Source of the DNA: Liolophura sinensis
Taxonomy: Eukaryota > Mollusca > Polyplacophora > Chitonida > Chitonidae
Direction: 5' to 3'
Length of the DNA: 64,000 bases
Assembly (NCBI RefSeq): GCF_032854445.1
Contig: NC_088301.1
Coordinates: 53,743,187 to 53,807,186, forward strand
The notes under the pieces: generated by a model
What the model saw: only the letters and a program-made list of their open reading frames with translations
Told to the model about the DNA's origin: nothing
Database searches by the model: none
In this document: positions 51,608 through 64,000 of the stretch, piece by piece
Position numbering within the stretch: the stretch's first letter is position 1
How the letters are laid out: the number at the start of each line of letters is the position of its first letter
Position numbers and translations under genes: made by a program

Positions 51608-52069
51608 CTTTTTTCTCTCTCCCATTGCTTGAACTTTGCCAATCCCTTTTTGGAGGCTACACGGTCATTTCTTTCAGCCGCTTTACCTTTGGAAGTACAA
51701 ATGGTTGAACTCCAGAGCTGGCAATTATGAAGACAAGTTATTACACAGGAGAGTCGCATGCCCCGGGACAGCTACTTGCACAATCTCCCTACTGCAGCTT
51801 ATTGATTACTCCTATTGTTTATGACAACTGTTACTTTGCAAGAGACCACCTTTCCATATTAGGATAATGGAAACCTTAAAGGGACGAAAATAACATCACT
51901 ATCAGAACTGTCAGAACTTTTTTTCAGCCCTTTAAGCAAATGTCAGACAACACCCTATGATTTGCTGCCCAGGTTCTTAGTACTTTTATTTTAAATATAT
52001 TAAAATTTTTTAAAACATAGAAGGATCAAATATAGGGTAAAGCCAACTTTAAATATATCTCATTTTAAG

Positions 52070-52084
52070 AAAAAAAAAAAAAAA
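52070..52084. repeat. A15 tract
   Basis: An uninterrupted A15 run in very AT-rich sequence. Confidence 0.9.
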
Positions 52085-55000
52085 GGATGTTGCACATATT
52101 TTTTCTGTACATTTTAGCATTCTACAAAAAGTAATCACCACAGACCAGTAAATATATGTCATATGGCACCACTCGAAAAAAATTCTTTTTTTCCAAGGTA
52201 TTGTTTTTCATTTGCCAGTTCAACTTCATGTCCCACTATGGGCCTAATATAGTGACTGAGGGGAGAGGGAACAGTGGAGAAGGCCACCAAGTTCCCCTGC
52301 TTATCCAGTTTTTAATGATCTACCCTGAAAATGGAATTCTGCTGGAAACTATAAAGATATTCTCTTGGTGATTGTATTGCCTATAGAAGTGGGTCTCACA
52401 AAAGCTGCACAATCACTGTTCAAAGCTGATCACTAATATCAGTAACACTGACTGTATACCTGCCCCTAACCCATGCCCTTCCAGAGAACAATTCTGAGGT
52501 AAGTATTCATCAGGGACACTACATAAAGTTAATCCACAGCCAGACTACATTATATATTGATCACCAGAGACCATCGAAAAGATACAGGTAGATGAACTCC
52601 TTTCTGGGTTTATAACTATAAGGTAGATGACTTGTTGAATTGCAGTGAGAGATTTGGAAATGAAAATCTGAGCCACAGTTCTGTGGAGACAATGCTGTGA
52701 TGCAGAGAGATTACACCCACATTCACAGCAACGGAAGCTCTCTTTTGAACCACAGAGAGTCCGGAATTCCACCTACATTGTGAGAGGAGAAGATGGCATG
52801 GATCAGATAGCCATATACATGTACGTGCCTATGTAATCTTGAGTTTATTGACTAGAGGAGATGACCTATACACCTTATACAAATCTCTCCTGATAAAGAA
52901 ACTTTTGCAGCTAGAAATATTCTGGACATGTTCAACTTAGACAATTTCCCCAGCCAGAGTGAAACCTTCTTTATCAGACATTTTCTGACTTGATCAAAAC
53001 AGACAATAAACTCCTCCCCCCCATCCTTCCCAAAAAACACATACAACACTTACATGTATGCTGCCATTTACTGACTTGTTGAGGCAGTTGGTTGCTGCAG
53101 AGGTAGGTCAGAAATGACACATCATGCTAAGACACTTCGCCTAGAGGTGAGGTAGATTGAATTATTGACCCATCACTTCAGCTATGTCATGTTAAATTAG
53201 TGAAGGTAACTCTAACCTTTCATCTTCACAGAAGAAAATATGATCCACTCCAGGGATTGTGGGAAGTTTCTCAGGTAAACCTATCTAGAGGGGCAAATGA
53301 AGAACATACCCAGAAAGCGACAGGGCTAGACATGTTGTGTACATCCCTTTAAGAATACTAGCATAAATTTGGCCTTTCTTCTAAGCTTCTCCCCATTTGA
53401 AGAAAAAAAAAACATTTTCAATAAGCTGCAACAACAACTTGCCTGAAGCCTTACAATGGAAAGTGTTGTCATGTACATTGAAGTATTAATCTGTCCTGTT
53501 CAGCTACATCACTACAACACATGTTCAAAATCAACTTCAACAAGTGCAATTTCGTGCCCAACCGCCAAGTAAGGCAATGTCACTATGTCCAGTCAGTAAA
53601 ACAGCCAGTCTCATCGTCTTCACTTGAGGTACTCTAAGGGTCTGCAAGACTGAAAACACTTTCTTTGATTCCGTCAGCCAAAATCAATGGCTGACCCCCT
53701 GGGAAATAAGAATCCAATTTGAGTCCCTCTACCACATATTAAAGCCTGGCTTGGAATTCAATTAAGTGGAGTCTTTATAGATTTTTCCTACTGACTTTTT
53801 TCCTCATTCAGGAATGTGGATATACATGCATTAAGTCAGGGTGTGAAAATAACACAGTTTTCCATGTAAACTATGGCCAGATGGCTGATGGGTAAGCCAT
53901 CTCAAACAGGGATGCTCCAATGAAATCACTGTGATGAATAGGCTAGCGAGGGTATCACCCATGCTACGTACTAGGGGTAAGTTCAATCGGGCTAAAAACC
54001 TACAGGCCCAATACACATGCAAGTAATTACCACGCGACATTACCCCTCAGTCAGCCCTGACTATAAACTGTTTACACCAGCCAATTACATGTAAGCAAGG
54101 ATATGTCAATTAGGCTAGGCTAACACACTACAACAGCTTCAGAATTATCTAAGGCAAGCATGTGCCTCCAAGCCCCACCTTCAATGGTGGACTGCTTACC
54201 AACCCAAAACTAATATGTCATAATTGTCACTGAATATATCTCATCTTGTTAGCATCAATGTTGTATCAATCATTGCTTGTATTGCATCAAAGAAGCGTCA
54301 TTCATCTCCTTCAGAACGAAAACAACATAGGGCATATCTGTTTACACTTGCAGTCACAACTTGTTTATGAATGAATACAAAACCCTGCATTATTTTGCTC
54401 TAAGCTATTCTTTGCCTAGTACACAACAGCTTTTCCTGCATTATTGAGAACACGCAGCTCCTACATGCTTGTCCAGCACCATGAATATTACATATTATAT
54501 GCTGTCTTTTGTTACTGTGAATGAATTCAACAATCCTGCCATGTGACAAGCAAATTCATAACAATCATCTCTACATGTATCACACATTTTACATGGACAA
54601 AAACTATGTTTATTTTATAAATGTTTTGTGATGCTACTGCATATTAACAAAAGCATATGAAGGTGTACGTCTCGTCATTTTAATTGAAGAGAAAAGAAAT
54701 GGCACAAGTATAATAATTCCCTGGCATTTGTGAAAGAGACATAAAACATGATCATCATGAATGGTGACACAGGAGGACATAAAGTCGGCTACATGTGGTC
54801 CATAAGACCGATTATGGGCTTTCATAGTTTTCCCTTCATCTGATTGTGAAAGGACATCAGTTTGCATAAAGTAGCCCGTTTCCATTCAAGCAGGCATGTG
54901 TGAGTACTTGTAATGGTAGTCGTAAGTCTGTCTATGGCTGTCTGGTCAGTGCAGGAGAATCATACTTCATACTAATCACTTATGGTGCACAGAAGCGCTA

Positions 55001-55542
55001 GAATAGATGAACATGACATGTCTGGCTTTTACTCTAATGTATCTACATCACAAACATAACTGTAATTTACACCTTGTAAGTCTCGTGCTTGGAATTATTT
55101 TGCAGATATATTAAAGGTTTGTTATCAGTGGAAATGCACTTAGAACAGATCATCTTGAATTATAGTATATGTGACTTAAAACACACTAAGACTCACCAAG
55201 ATTTAAAGGCGGCCATTTGTACTGTCAGAGTTGGGGGAATTTCATTGACAGCCACACAAGCCTCATATCACAATTTTATACACACGCCAGAAAGTTGAGT
55301 CATTCCCACAATACACTGGTGATGCACTACCGTGACATGTTCATGCCATGGGATTTAATCTCCTCATTCATAATCCTTAGAAATAATAGAAGACACAGGA
55401 AAGCTGTCAGCTGGCAATCAATGGCAACCAGGTAGAATTTAATTACTAGCCATGACCTGATAAGCTTCACCTGCATAGAGTGGAAAGCTTCATCAGTATT
55501 ATTATAGTGCACTATGTTTAAGTGCTGGAAACAGAATACACA

Positions 55543-55565
55543 GTTGTTGTTGTTGTTGTTGTTGT
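55543..55565. repeat. (GTT)7 microsatellite
   Basis: Seven GTT units plus GT. On the minus strand it appears as a poly-Asn stretch in an otherwise unsupported open frame. Confidence 0.93.
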
Positions 55566-58500
55566 GCCTAATGGCTGTAACCTTATACAGCTGTCTTTGC
55601 ACACCTTATCTGGCTCAGAAGTAATATTTCACCTGAATGAATGAAGGATTTGTAAATTTATAGCTGTATATTTGTGAAATAATAGGAGGTCAAGAAAAGC
55701 CTTTGTCTAACCATGCATTAGCCTGTCAAACTTGATCAATCATGGATGTTTAATATGTACTCATTTTTCCCTTTGATTATAGGAAGCAGTGTATGGGTTA
55801 GTCATCAACCAGTAATATATGGCACAGGCTCTTAAATGCCGGATGTGCAAACAGTTTTAGCTACTGCGAAAACGGCAGACTTTCTCCACTTAGTAATAGC
55901 CCCACTTTTTCTTTTTCTAAGAGTCTCATAATCCTTCTTTTGTCAAAACCCATGAGGGCATCAAAATGGAATCACTTCTGCAATTATTGACAATTAATTG
56001 ATTAAATATTTCTGACGCGCACATAAATATCCTATTTCCGTCCTATATCAAGCCAGTGGAATGAAGCAACTGCGGCTTTCTCTGCTGTAAGATTGAAACT
56101 GCACGCTGTTATAGAGTTTGGATGATTTGCTATTGATCATGAGTTAACATTTCATTTCCATTGCTAACCGCTTCAAAGAGTCTGGCTGATTCAACCATTT
56201 TGAGAACAAAGGGCTTTCTATGGCCAGCTCCACCTCCTAAACATCAAATATACATTACGCACCCACTATGCTACAAGCAGGTTCCATGTTTTCTCACAAT
56301 TACAGGCTGCATTTGTTCGAACACTGGCCGAATGGAAGCTGATTTTTGTCACACTTTCCCTCCTTTGCTGCAAGATCCTCAATTTCCTGCGTGCAACACC
56401 TCACGTCCCTCTCACTATTGTTTCCATTTAAGCAACCCACAACAAAACCTAACCCAAAACTGTCAAATTTGATATGTTAAATCAAGTTTGGACAAATCTG
56501 TCTCTGATGAAAGATCAAATTCCATCACGACAAGGGAATAATTTCTTTGAAGCACAGTTGACGGGCAACCAGTGGTGTATGGCATGCCTGTGGACATGCA
56601 TGCAACCAACACAAGACCAAGGCACTCATGCTTCCCTGTATGAGCACACCACGGCAATTAAAAACAAAAACTTTCATAATTTTCATTCTTCAAGATTTAC
56701 AAACATCCATCACCCACAAAAGAACTGCAATACCCTTTATATAGATAAAACTGCTGTAATATAAGAGATTGTGCAAGCTGGTTACATAGTTTCAAAATGC
56801 ATTCAAATTTATTTTATACGGGTAATGAGGAAAATATCTGAACAAAATCTCAAAATTATCCGAAACTACATCAACTAAAATCAGAAAGGTCTTTGTATTA
56901 AGATTCATGATATGAAATCATCAATAATTCATCTGATTGGCTTTTAGTTGATCACGAACACATAAATGTCAAAAGTTACAATCTTATTTGGTAACTTATC
57001 GCTTTAAACCAATGATACACACCACTAATTTTCATAAATGTTACAGAGCAGGCAAAAACTGCTGAAGAGTGAAAAAGAACATTAAAACTGACAGTTGACA
57101 TTTGCCTGTTTAAAGGACTGAACACAGATTAGAGAAAAAATTACCAAATTCTTAACTAATTGACTGATGTTGACAACAATTGCTCAACCGAAATGGATGG
57201 AGATGGAAATGACAGCCCTACACATACGGGTCTTCTGAATGTCAAAATAGATGACTGCATCATCAGCTAATGAGACACACTGGGGGCATAATATAATTAC
57301 ACACCATACAGCAGACATACAAGAACAAATTAAACTCTGGCTGTGAGAGGTTATCATGGATGAAAATGCACATGAAGTTGTGCCACAGTTTACACACAGA
57401 TGCCTGTGTTTGATGTAAATGTATACTTCTTAAACAAAGGCCATGGAGGTGTGTGATGTGTCATTTACTTAATTTCAATCAAAATGTTACATTGTAACTC
57501 ACATATGTTCTGGATGTAATCTTACCCATAACACTGCCTTGACAAAACAAAACATATTTCACAAAATGTGTAGTTTGTTTCGAATATGCTGCTAACAAGT
57601 TCTTCTTTGTTTATCACAGCTGAGTGCTTAAAAAATTTCCTACAGAAAGAGATCCCATGAGCTCAAAACCTAATGGGTTGCACCAGATACACTTAAACTT
57701 TCAGTCTTATCCTGGTTACTGACATATTCAACAATAAGGTATTCAGTTCCACCTGTTGTTTGATGTCCTAGTAGAATGTAGATTTAGACGGCCAATAATG
57801 CTTGGTGATAATGCCTCTGATGCCCTACAGATACGCTATGAGTCTTCTGACAACAGCTTTACAGCCACTTATCCCTGTGATGAACATATATGCAGTATGC
57901 ATTTCAGCTTTACCAATGTACTGTTTCCCTGAAGCTGCTATAATGCACATTATGATTGTGCTAAGAGGACAATCTGGTCAGTTTTGATCCGTCCCCTTGG
58001 GCTATGTCCAGGGCTTTAATCAAACCAGCTCTCTAAAGGGAAACAGGCTTTGTTTGTAGGGGCCAGTGTATCAGGTGCACGTTGACAAGTTTGACAGCTC
58101 AGGACCCGAGTTTATGGCGATAAACCATTACAGCGCAGAGACAACCTCCATGTCACGGCCAAGATGTAGCCATTAATTCCACAACACATTAACTGCTAAT
58201 AATTAATTCATGTCTACACGCTGAACAACGGCATTAAATTAGGACATAAAAAAGAAAGAAAAATATATAAAAAGCTTCAGGCCCAAGGTCTTAAATCCGC
58301 TGACTTAAACCTCATCTGAAATACTTGTGGATGGCGAATTATCAGGGTGAGATTTTCAAATAGCATGACTAAAAGCTGATAACTACAGAAAACAATATCA
58401 ACTGCACGTTTCCACATCCACATTAAATGACCAATGCTTTAACTTGTGTAGCACAAAAATTATCTAAAAAAATTTTGCACAAATCAAAGCTTTGTCAAAA

Positions 58501-59306
58501 ACATTAGCAATATTTATCAGATCTTTCTATGAATTGTTGTCGTGAACAAAACTGCACAGCAGACAATTACATTTTACTGAGTGTTGCCTAAATATGTGGT
58601 AACACTTAAATCTAATAATCACATCGAGCAATGCCAGCAGCAGAACTTGCACACAGGTGCAAATACACCCAGAACAGATACATATAATGTGCTGGTATAT
58701 GTAGCGACAGGTAGGAGAGCATTGATTTTCATCTGTATATGCCTTTGTTACACCTAGGTCATCTTGTGCTCCTTGCTTGGCCAAGATAAACTTTGCAGCT
58801 AAAGCCCACCTGAAAGGATGTACCTGGATATGACTTCACTCAGATGCATATACTGCAATATACCTCAACATTCTCAGCTATTATACTGCAAATGGCCCCC
58901 TGCCTTTAAACTGGATTGCTTGCACATCTGTTGACTGGAGGTTATCTCCTACCTGAGCAAACAAAGTTGCATGTCGTATTTGCCACAGTAAACAGCCTAC
59001 ACATACCTTAAATCTGATACGCGAGCTGTTTTTCCATAGCACCAATTATGGCTGCAGATTTTACACCCAGAGTGTGGCAAGTCTTACCTGTATTGAAATA
59101 TTAAAACAGATATTCTTGCAATGTCCACACTGAATATGGTATCATTTTCTACCAGCCTGGTGTATATCCTGCAGCTGCAGATCACAAATACTTTGATAAC
59201 AAATGCTGGCCTAACGGTATAGTGGCTCTACTTGTCAATTTATCCAGTATACTGTTGAACATGTTTCCCTGAATAAACGCAAATAAAAAATGGTCATCTG
59301 TCCGAG

Positions 59307-59346
59307 ACAGAAGACAGAAGACAGGTGGGAATGGGGTGGGGGAGGG
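59307..59346 (+). repeat. ACAGAAG tandem units followed by a G-quadruplex-type motif
   Basis: Two and a half ACAGAAG units (59307-59324) run into G runs at 59327-59329, 59333-59336, 59338-59342 and 59344-59346 with loops of 3, 1 and 1 nt. This is a compact four-run motif. Confidence 0.75.
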
Positions 59347-59898
59347 AGAGATATGTTACACTGGTGTATATGAAGCTGACAGAATCAACTCTTTTGCTCA
59401 AAAGGTTATCACAGATAGGCAGCAGGGGTCAAAGCTAGCCTGTGCACATTACTGCCAGACTCCATGGCAGCCCATTATACAACCAGCCAGATGGCCCCTT
59501 CATCACTATCACACTAGATACATGTACCTGCACAGTTGGTTAACCTAACCCACAAGAATTCCCCACTTCGCAACTTTCTCAGCAGTTTTCTTTTCAAAGT
59601 CAAGTTAGATAACCTTGCAAATACACCAGGATTAATTGCATTAGTGCCTCTCTCTGTTAATGTCCTTCTCTCTCACCACACCAATACCATTTACTCTATC
59701 AGGGGATATCTCGAATTTGTCAAGCTCAAGTCATCATACATCAAATGCACAAGAAAGGTAATGTCATTCAATGACTTTTGATATGTAGAAAATAATAGCC
59801 TGGCATTTTCAAGACAAAATGCCAACACTTAAAGAAACTCTGACATACACATGTACATTCCTGTTCGAGAACAGGACCACTTTAGAAATATAGATATA

Positions 59899-59918
59899 CA
59901 CACACATATATATATATG
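59899..59918. repeat. (AC)n(AT)n microsatellite
   Basis: A short AC tract changes directly into an AT tract. Confidence 0.88.
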
Positions 59919-62900
59919 CCTGTGTGTGAATCACTCCATGTTTAATTTTAAACAAAGCTTCAACAAAAACATCAATCTCAAGTGTTATGTGCAGACAGAC
60001 CACCACATGCATGTCATGTGCTAAGTGGTACACACTTAGCAGTCCTCAATACTGGATCCTGGCCTGATGGGCATGATGTTTTAACAGACAACATCACCAC
60101 AGCAATTCTATGCAGGGCTGTTCATGAGGGAAGGGAATAATACTCAGCTGTCTAGACAGGATGGACCAAAGTATCAATACATACACAATCATCCACCAGA
60201 AAAACAGTCACAAGGCTTTGTTCAGTAAATGACAAGGGGTTAGAGTCAGTCAAGTGTGACTTCTGGGATCATGCTTAGGGACTTACAGGGCACATCAGCC
60301 CCACAAAGCACAGGGGAAGGGGTGTAAACCTCAGTCACCACACCACACTTACACAACACAAACAAGTCTTTATTGCCCACATTCTTGTTTATCTAAGCTC
60401 ACCAGCTGGGCACCTACACCCTCATTTTGGGTGTCTTCCGGTGTTTGAAGTGGCCAGACTGGTAGGAAATCAGAACTTGTGACAAAGCAAAACTGGTCAA
60501 GAGAGATGGGGGCTGTCTACTGAATAACCTCTTACACTTCACCAGGGTGAAAAAAGAGACTTCAAAGTCCATCATCCATGACACGTTAACCTTCAGGCCA
60601 TATGGGCTATGCTCTCTTTCACACTTTTTATCCCTTACATGCACAGAAACATTTGAATGGCTACAGCATTGGAAAAGTTCATTAACTAAACATCTGATAA
60701 ATTTAAAATGTGTTTGTTAAAGAATACAACATTTCTATCTGTTTCAAACAAACAGATTCTCAATGTCACATTAGTTTCTCCCACAGGCATGACTTGAAAG
60801 GAAGACTGAAATGAAAAACATTGTAAAATCCTGTTAATTCTTTTCACAAGTCCCCACTGGGAGACTGTTTTGTTTCATTTCCTCTTTTCATACTCCAGTG
60901 ATTGTTCCAGGCAAACTCAGAGAATTTGCTTCTGAAGTTAGTTCAACAATGTACATGATCAATGCATGAAACATGTGCCGTGCCATGCCATGCTCAAGAC
61001 TGGCACCCTCCGGTTATTGTTTGTGACGACAACAGAAGTAACATTTCTCAAAAAAATTACATTATCAGGTAGTTTTGTCATCTTGTTTAAAGTTTAATTT
61101 AAATAGGTAAATATAGGAATCATTTAGCGTGGTATAATTTTTATCATTCTAATCAATAAATATTTTATGCTATATATATGTAAAGTAATTTTATGAATCT
61201 CGTGTGTCTGAATCTTAAAGAGTCAAGTGCACTCTAGCATTAAGACCTTATCAGGTGAAAACCAAATCTTTAATCTCAAAACCACAAACGTGAAAGGCAA
61301 TATCTCAAAGCTAGATATGCAGTTGACTTTTGCAGATTGCCTGTCAAACTGCATATGAATATATGTCATGAATTTAGTATAAGATCATGACAGATTCAGA
61401 AAAATGCACCAACCATACAAACAGCTGTCATGGCCCATATTTCAAACATCTTCCCCATGACTAATTTGTGGCCACTTTTAGCCCATTCTGTTAAAGGTTC
61501 TGGCGGGTTATCCTTGAGAACGATCGGTAGAATCGTGTAAAAAAACAGATTGAGGCAAAACCAAGAGAATGTTCTGCTTACTCAAGGTTCTAACAGAAAA
61601 TTGAATTTTATAGAATCCCCTATTCTGACTATCACGTTTCCACCAGGGAAATGTGCTGCAAGAACCCTTTGTTAAAGAGAGGGAAAAAAGAGTGGGAGTT
61701 TTTTAGTATCAAAAATGACGGCTTGGTCATGAAGGAGCAGCATCGGTACTGAAACAGCATACTGGTGGAATTGTTTGGACAGTTCTGAAGGCTGTCAGTG
61801 AAGTATGATTCACCCAAGCGAGTCTCTCTTTCACTCCTTCTCTCTCCATCAATATTACCAGGACTGAGAGAGGGCTTAAAAAGGTGGAATGGAGAAACTT
61901 TGAAAATCATGCTGTCTAACCACACCACATGCTCCTTACTGAAAACTCGTGCATTCTAAAGAAGTCTCTGAGCCACAATCAATCAGCCTCAGTCTTACAA
62001 GATTCAAATTCTATCAAATATAGCATATGTGTCGAGGAATTTTGCTATCAGGTTTATTTTATGGGTGATTTCTTCCCAGTGTCTTCAAAGACTGGCATCA
62101 ATTAATAACACTGTTTAGATCAACACAGAGGCTGAGCCTCTTTACACACAACAATTGCTGCAAATGAAAATGCCACGTATATACATGTATCTTCTAATGT
62201 TTGATTACAATGCTGGCAAAATAGCTTGAACACACCCTAAAAGATAATAGATGATCTAGACTTTCTAAGTCAGCCAGACTTGAAAGGAGAAGATCTGGCT
62301 AAAACTTTTCAGCTATATTCTAGTTCTGTGTACAAGTTCATCCATTAGAATGTGGATCTGCTTCCCTTGTTAAAACATAGGCTGATAAAGTTACTGGAAC
62401 AGACAAACAGATTGGCATTCTGGAGGAGAATTACATGTATGGTGTATTTAACAGTCAATTGGTTCTTGAAATGTGAGCCTGGACTCCTTGCAGGAGTCAA
62501 AATGCGTCTGATGCTTGAGCCACTGGCGGGACATGAATTATTTACCTGTCCGGCCTCCCCAGACAGATTGCCCCCAGCCATTAGCCATTGTCTACAGAGG
62601 CACCAAACCAGCCGAGAAGTTGATGCCCCTAGCTGGGTTGCTCAAAAACAATCACAGGTCATGCAAAGAAAACATGTCCAAAGATCAAGCTCAACTTGAG
62701 ATGTGCAGACATTCCGTTGGATGTATCTCTGAGTGGCTCACATGAACATATGTCTATAAGCTGACCACTATTCTAATACATCAGGAATCATTTCACCTAC
62801 TAAGTATGGTATACCTTCCCCATCATATTTGGATCCATCATTCATAAGATATATGAATACACCATCTACCGAGAGAAACCACATTCCTACTGCTACTTTA

Positions 62901-63307
62901 TATAAACGGTGTCTGTTTGGAAAACTGGGCTTGTGTTTGTGGACATATAAGTCAATTAGTAAGATTTCTATCCGTTCATTGACAAGCTTCAGTACATGGA
63001 TAATCCAACTGAGTTTCCTGTTTATAAAAGAGGCCAGCAGTTCTAGGTTAGTATTTACTCCACTGGGTAGGTGGCCCTATATCCCTAGATGGGCAGCAGT
63101 CTGGTTCAATTTTCCCTGGATACTGAGGAAAAGGGTCAACTTAGTTTACCTGCATTCTCCAGCTAAAGGTCAGTTTCAAACCTTGGGAGATGTAACTATT
63201 TGCACAGTCTGGTTAAGATATGTGGCACTAATGACTTGCAGTGGTGGACAAAGGTACTGCCAACATCTACCCTTTACGTGGTAGTCCATATCCTTACATA
63301 TGAATAT

Positions 63308-63311
63308 ATGA

Positions 63312-63354
<43 letters not shown>

Positions 63355-63394
63355 CAGAGAGAGAAAAAGACAGAGACACAGACAGACACAGAGA
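63308..63394. repeat. Compound microsatellite (AT)n(AC)n(GA/CAGA)n
   Basis: About 13 AT units are followed by about 8 AC units and then a purine-rich array of GA, CAGA and GACA. Two overlapping open frames, one per strand, cross this array and are artefacts of its low complexity. Confidence 0.93.
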
Positions 63395-64000
63395 TTCCAT
63401 AAGCCAAGAACAAAAATGCAGAGATGGCTCATTGGCTACAGAAATGAAGCACAGTGACAATGTTAAGCCCTTTTCATATGGGTCTGTGCTCAACACACTT
63501 GCTCCAATAGATGTCTGTAAAATGTGACTGGGCATTGTCATAGGACAATGATCACTGTGTTTATGAAGAATGTCACAAGTCAAGGATACCTTGAATTAGG
63601 CAAGTAATCTAAGGGTGATAGGAATCATGTAGAAGCTGCTGCAGCTAAGGGCTTTAGTCTCAGCAGCATGTCTCCCTTCAACTATCTGTAATAGTTAGCA
63701 AATGTTGAAGTCAAATGGCAACATGCACCCTACTGCTGTGGACAATGAGTTACCCTGAAGATGACATGACACGAGAGTGAAATAACAACCACTGCTCCAC
63801 AGGCCCTGCAATAAAACTCATACATTCTCAAGGAGATCACATATCTGCAAGCATATTAAGGAAATATTGGAAGTTATGAAATGCAAAATGCTTCACTGCA
63901 ATATTCTGTGACACAGCTTCCATTGCTGTGAACTTTGACTGGCTTGGCAATAAACACCCCCAAGAGAAATCACCTTCAGCATGGGGTTGAACCGGCCAAA

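Larger units (their letters stand above)
39718..64000 (-). other. Intron or upstream region of the plexin gene
   Basis: This stretch of at least 24.3 kb lies upstream of exon a and reaches the window edge. I recognise no Sema-domain exon in it, although a short divergent one could have been missed. It holds one copy of the paired 180-bp repeat, a poly-G run, T-rich tracts, several microsatellites and a G-quadruplex-type motif, all listed separately. The open frames here are shorter than about 150 codons, and none resembles a known protein. The longest is at 62829-63284 on the plus strand and has no recognisable domain. Confidence 0.6.

Noticed and set aside
53054-53094. Possible 41-nt minus-strand exon with a strong CTCTGCAG acceptor and GTAAGTGT donor ending in phase 0
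   Set aside because: The phase fits exon a, but 13 residues are too few to show family similarity and none is evident.
58990-59090. Cys-rich minus-strand reading (GCKICSHNWCYGK) next to a GTATGT donor
   Set aside because: The reading needs a weak acceptor, all frames here are partly open, and the pattern fits no PSI or other domain well enough.
62829-63284. 151-codon plus-strand frame
   Set aside because: It is the second-longest frame in the window but has no domain, signal or homology I can identify. It was left unannotated rather than given a function.
63176-63583. 135-codon minus-strand frame with Tyr-Ile and Ser-Leu repeats
   Set aside because: It is created by the compound microsatellite at 63308-63394.
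1-64000. CRISPR arrays, prokaryotic operons, rRNA and viral genes
   Set aside because: No spaced direct-repeat arrays, ribosome-binding-site-led gene clusters, rRNA cores or viral protein motifs were seen.

Overview
The window is a piece of an animal nuclear genome: AT-rich, intron-dominated, with GT/AG-bounded short exons, poly-A/T, poly-G/C and microsatellite tracts, and no dense coding. A 324-bp SINE whose 3' end carries the CACT tail and body familiar from molluscan genomes suggests a mollusc, or at least a lophotrochozoan. That is an inference from recalled repeat families, not from a search.

One gene can be supported with confidence. It is a plexin (semaphorin receptor) on the minus strand, of which seven consecutive exons lie at 39617-39717, 26739-26871, 23621-23783, 15841-15931, 3585-3681, 1432-1554 and 1117-1218. 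Their splice phases chain without a break and give 810 nt, or 270 residues: end of the Sema domain, PSI1 (8 Cys), IPT1, PSI2 (8 Cys), then most of IPT2. Residue numbers in the entries refer to this 270-residue fragment. The residue pattern resembles B-type more than A-type plexins. The N-terminal Sema exons were not recognised between 39718 and 64000 and probably lie beyond the right edge. The rest of the ectodomain, the transmembrane segment and the cytoplasmic GAP domain lie beyond the left edge.

The rest is intron: about 12.7, 3.0, 7.7, 12.2, 2.0 and 0.2 kb in transcript order, plus more than 24 kb upstream and 1.1 kb downstream. The introns hold the SINE (with a perfect 13-bp target-site duplication), a pair of about 180-bp direct repeats 2.1 kb apart, six long poly-G/C runs, several microsatellites, two G-quadruplex-type motifs, and a CpG-retaining patch around 9.0-10.3 kb. 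That patch could be a nested promoter or a young insertion. No tRNA, rRNA, CRISPR array, bacterial operon or complete transposon was found. Other open frames of 60-167 codons have no recognisable similarity, and many lack an ATG near their start. I did not find a previously undescribed system here.
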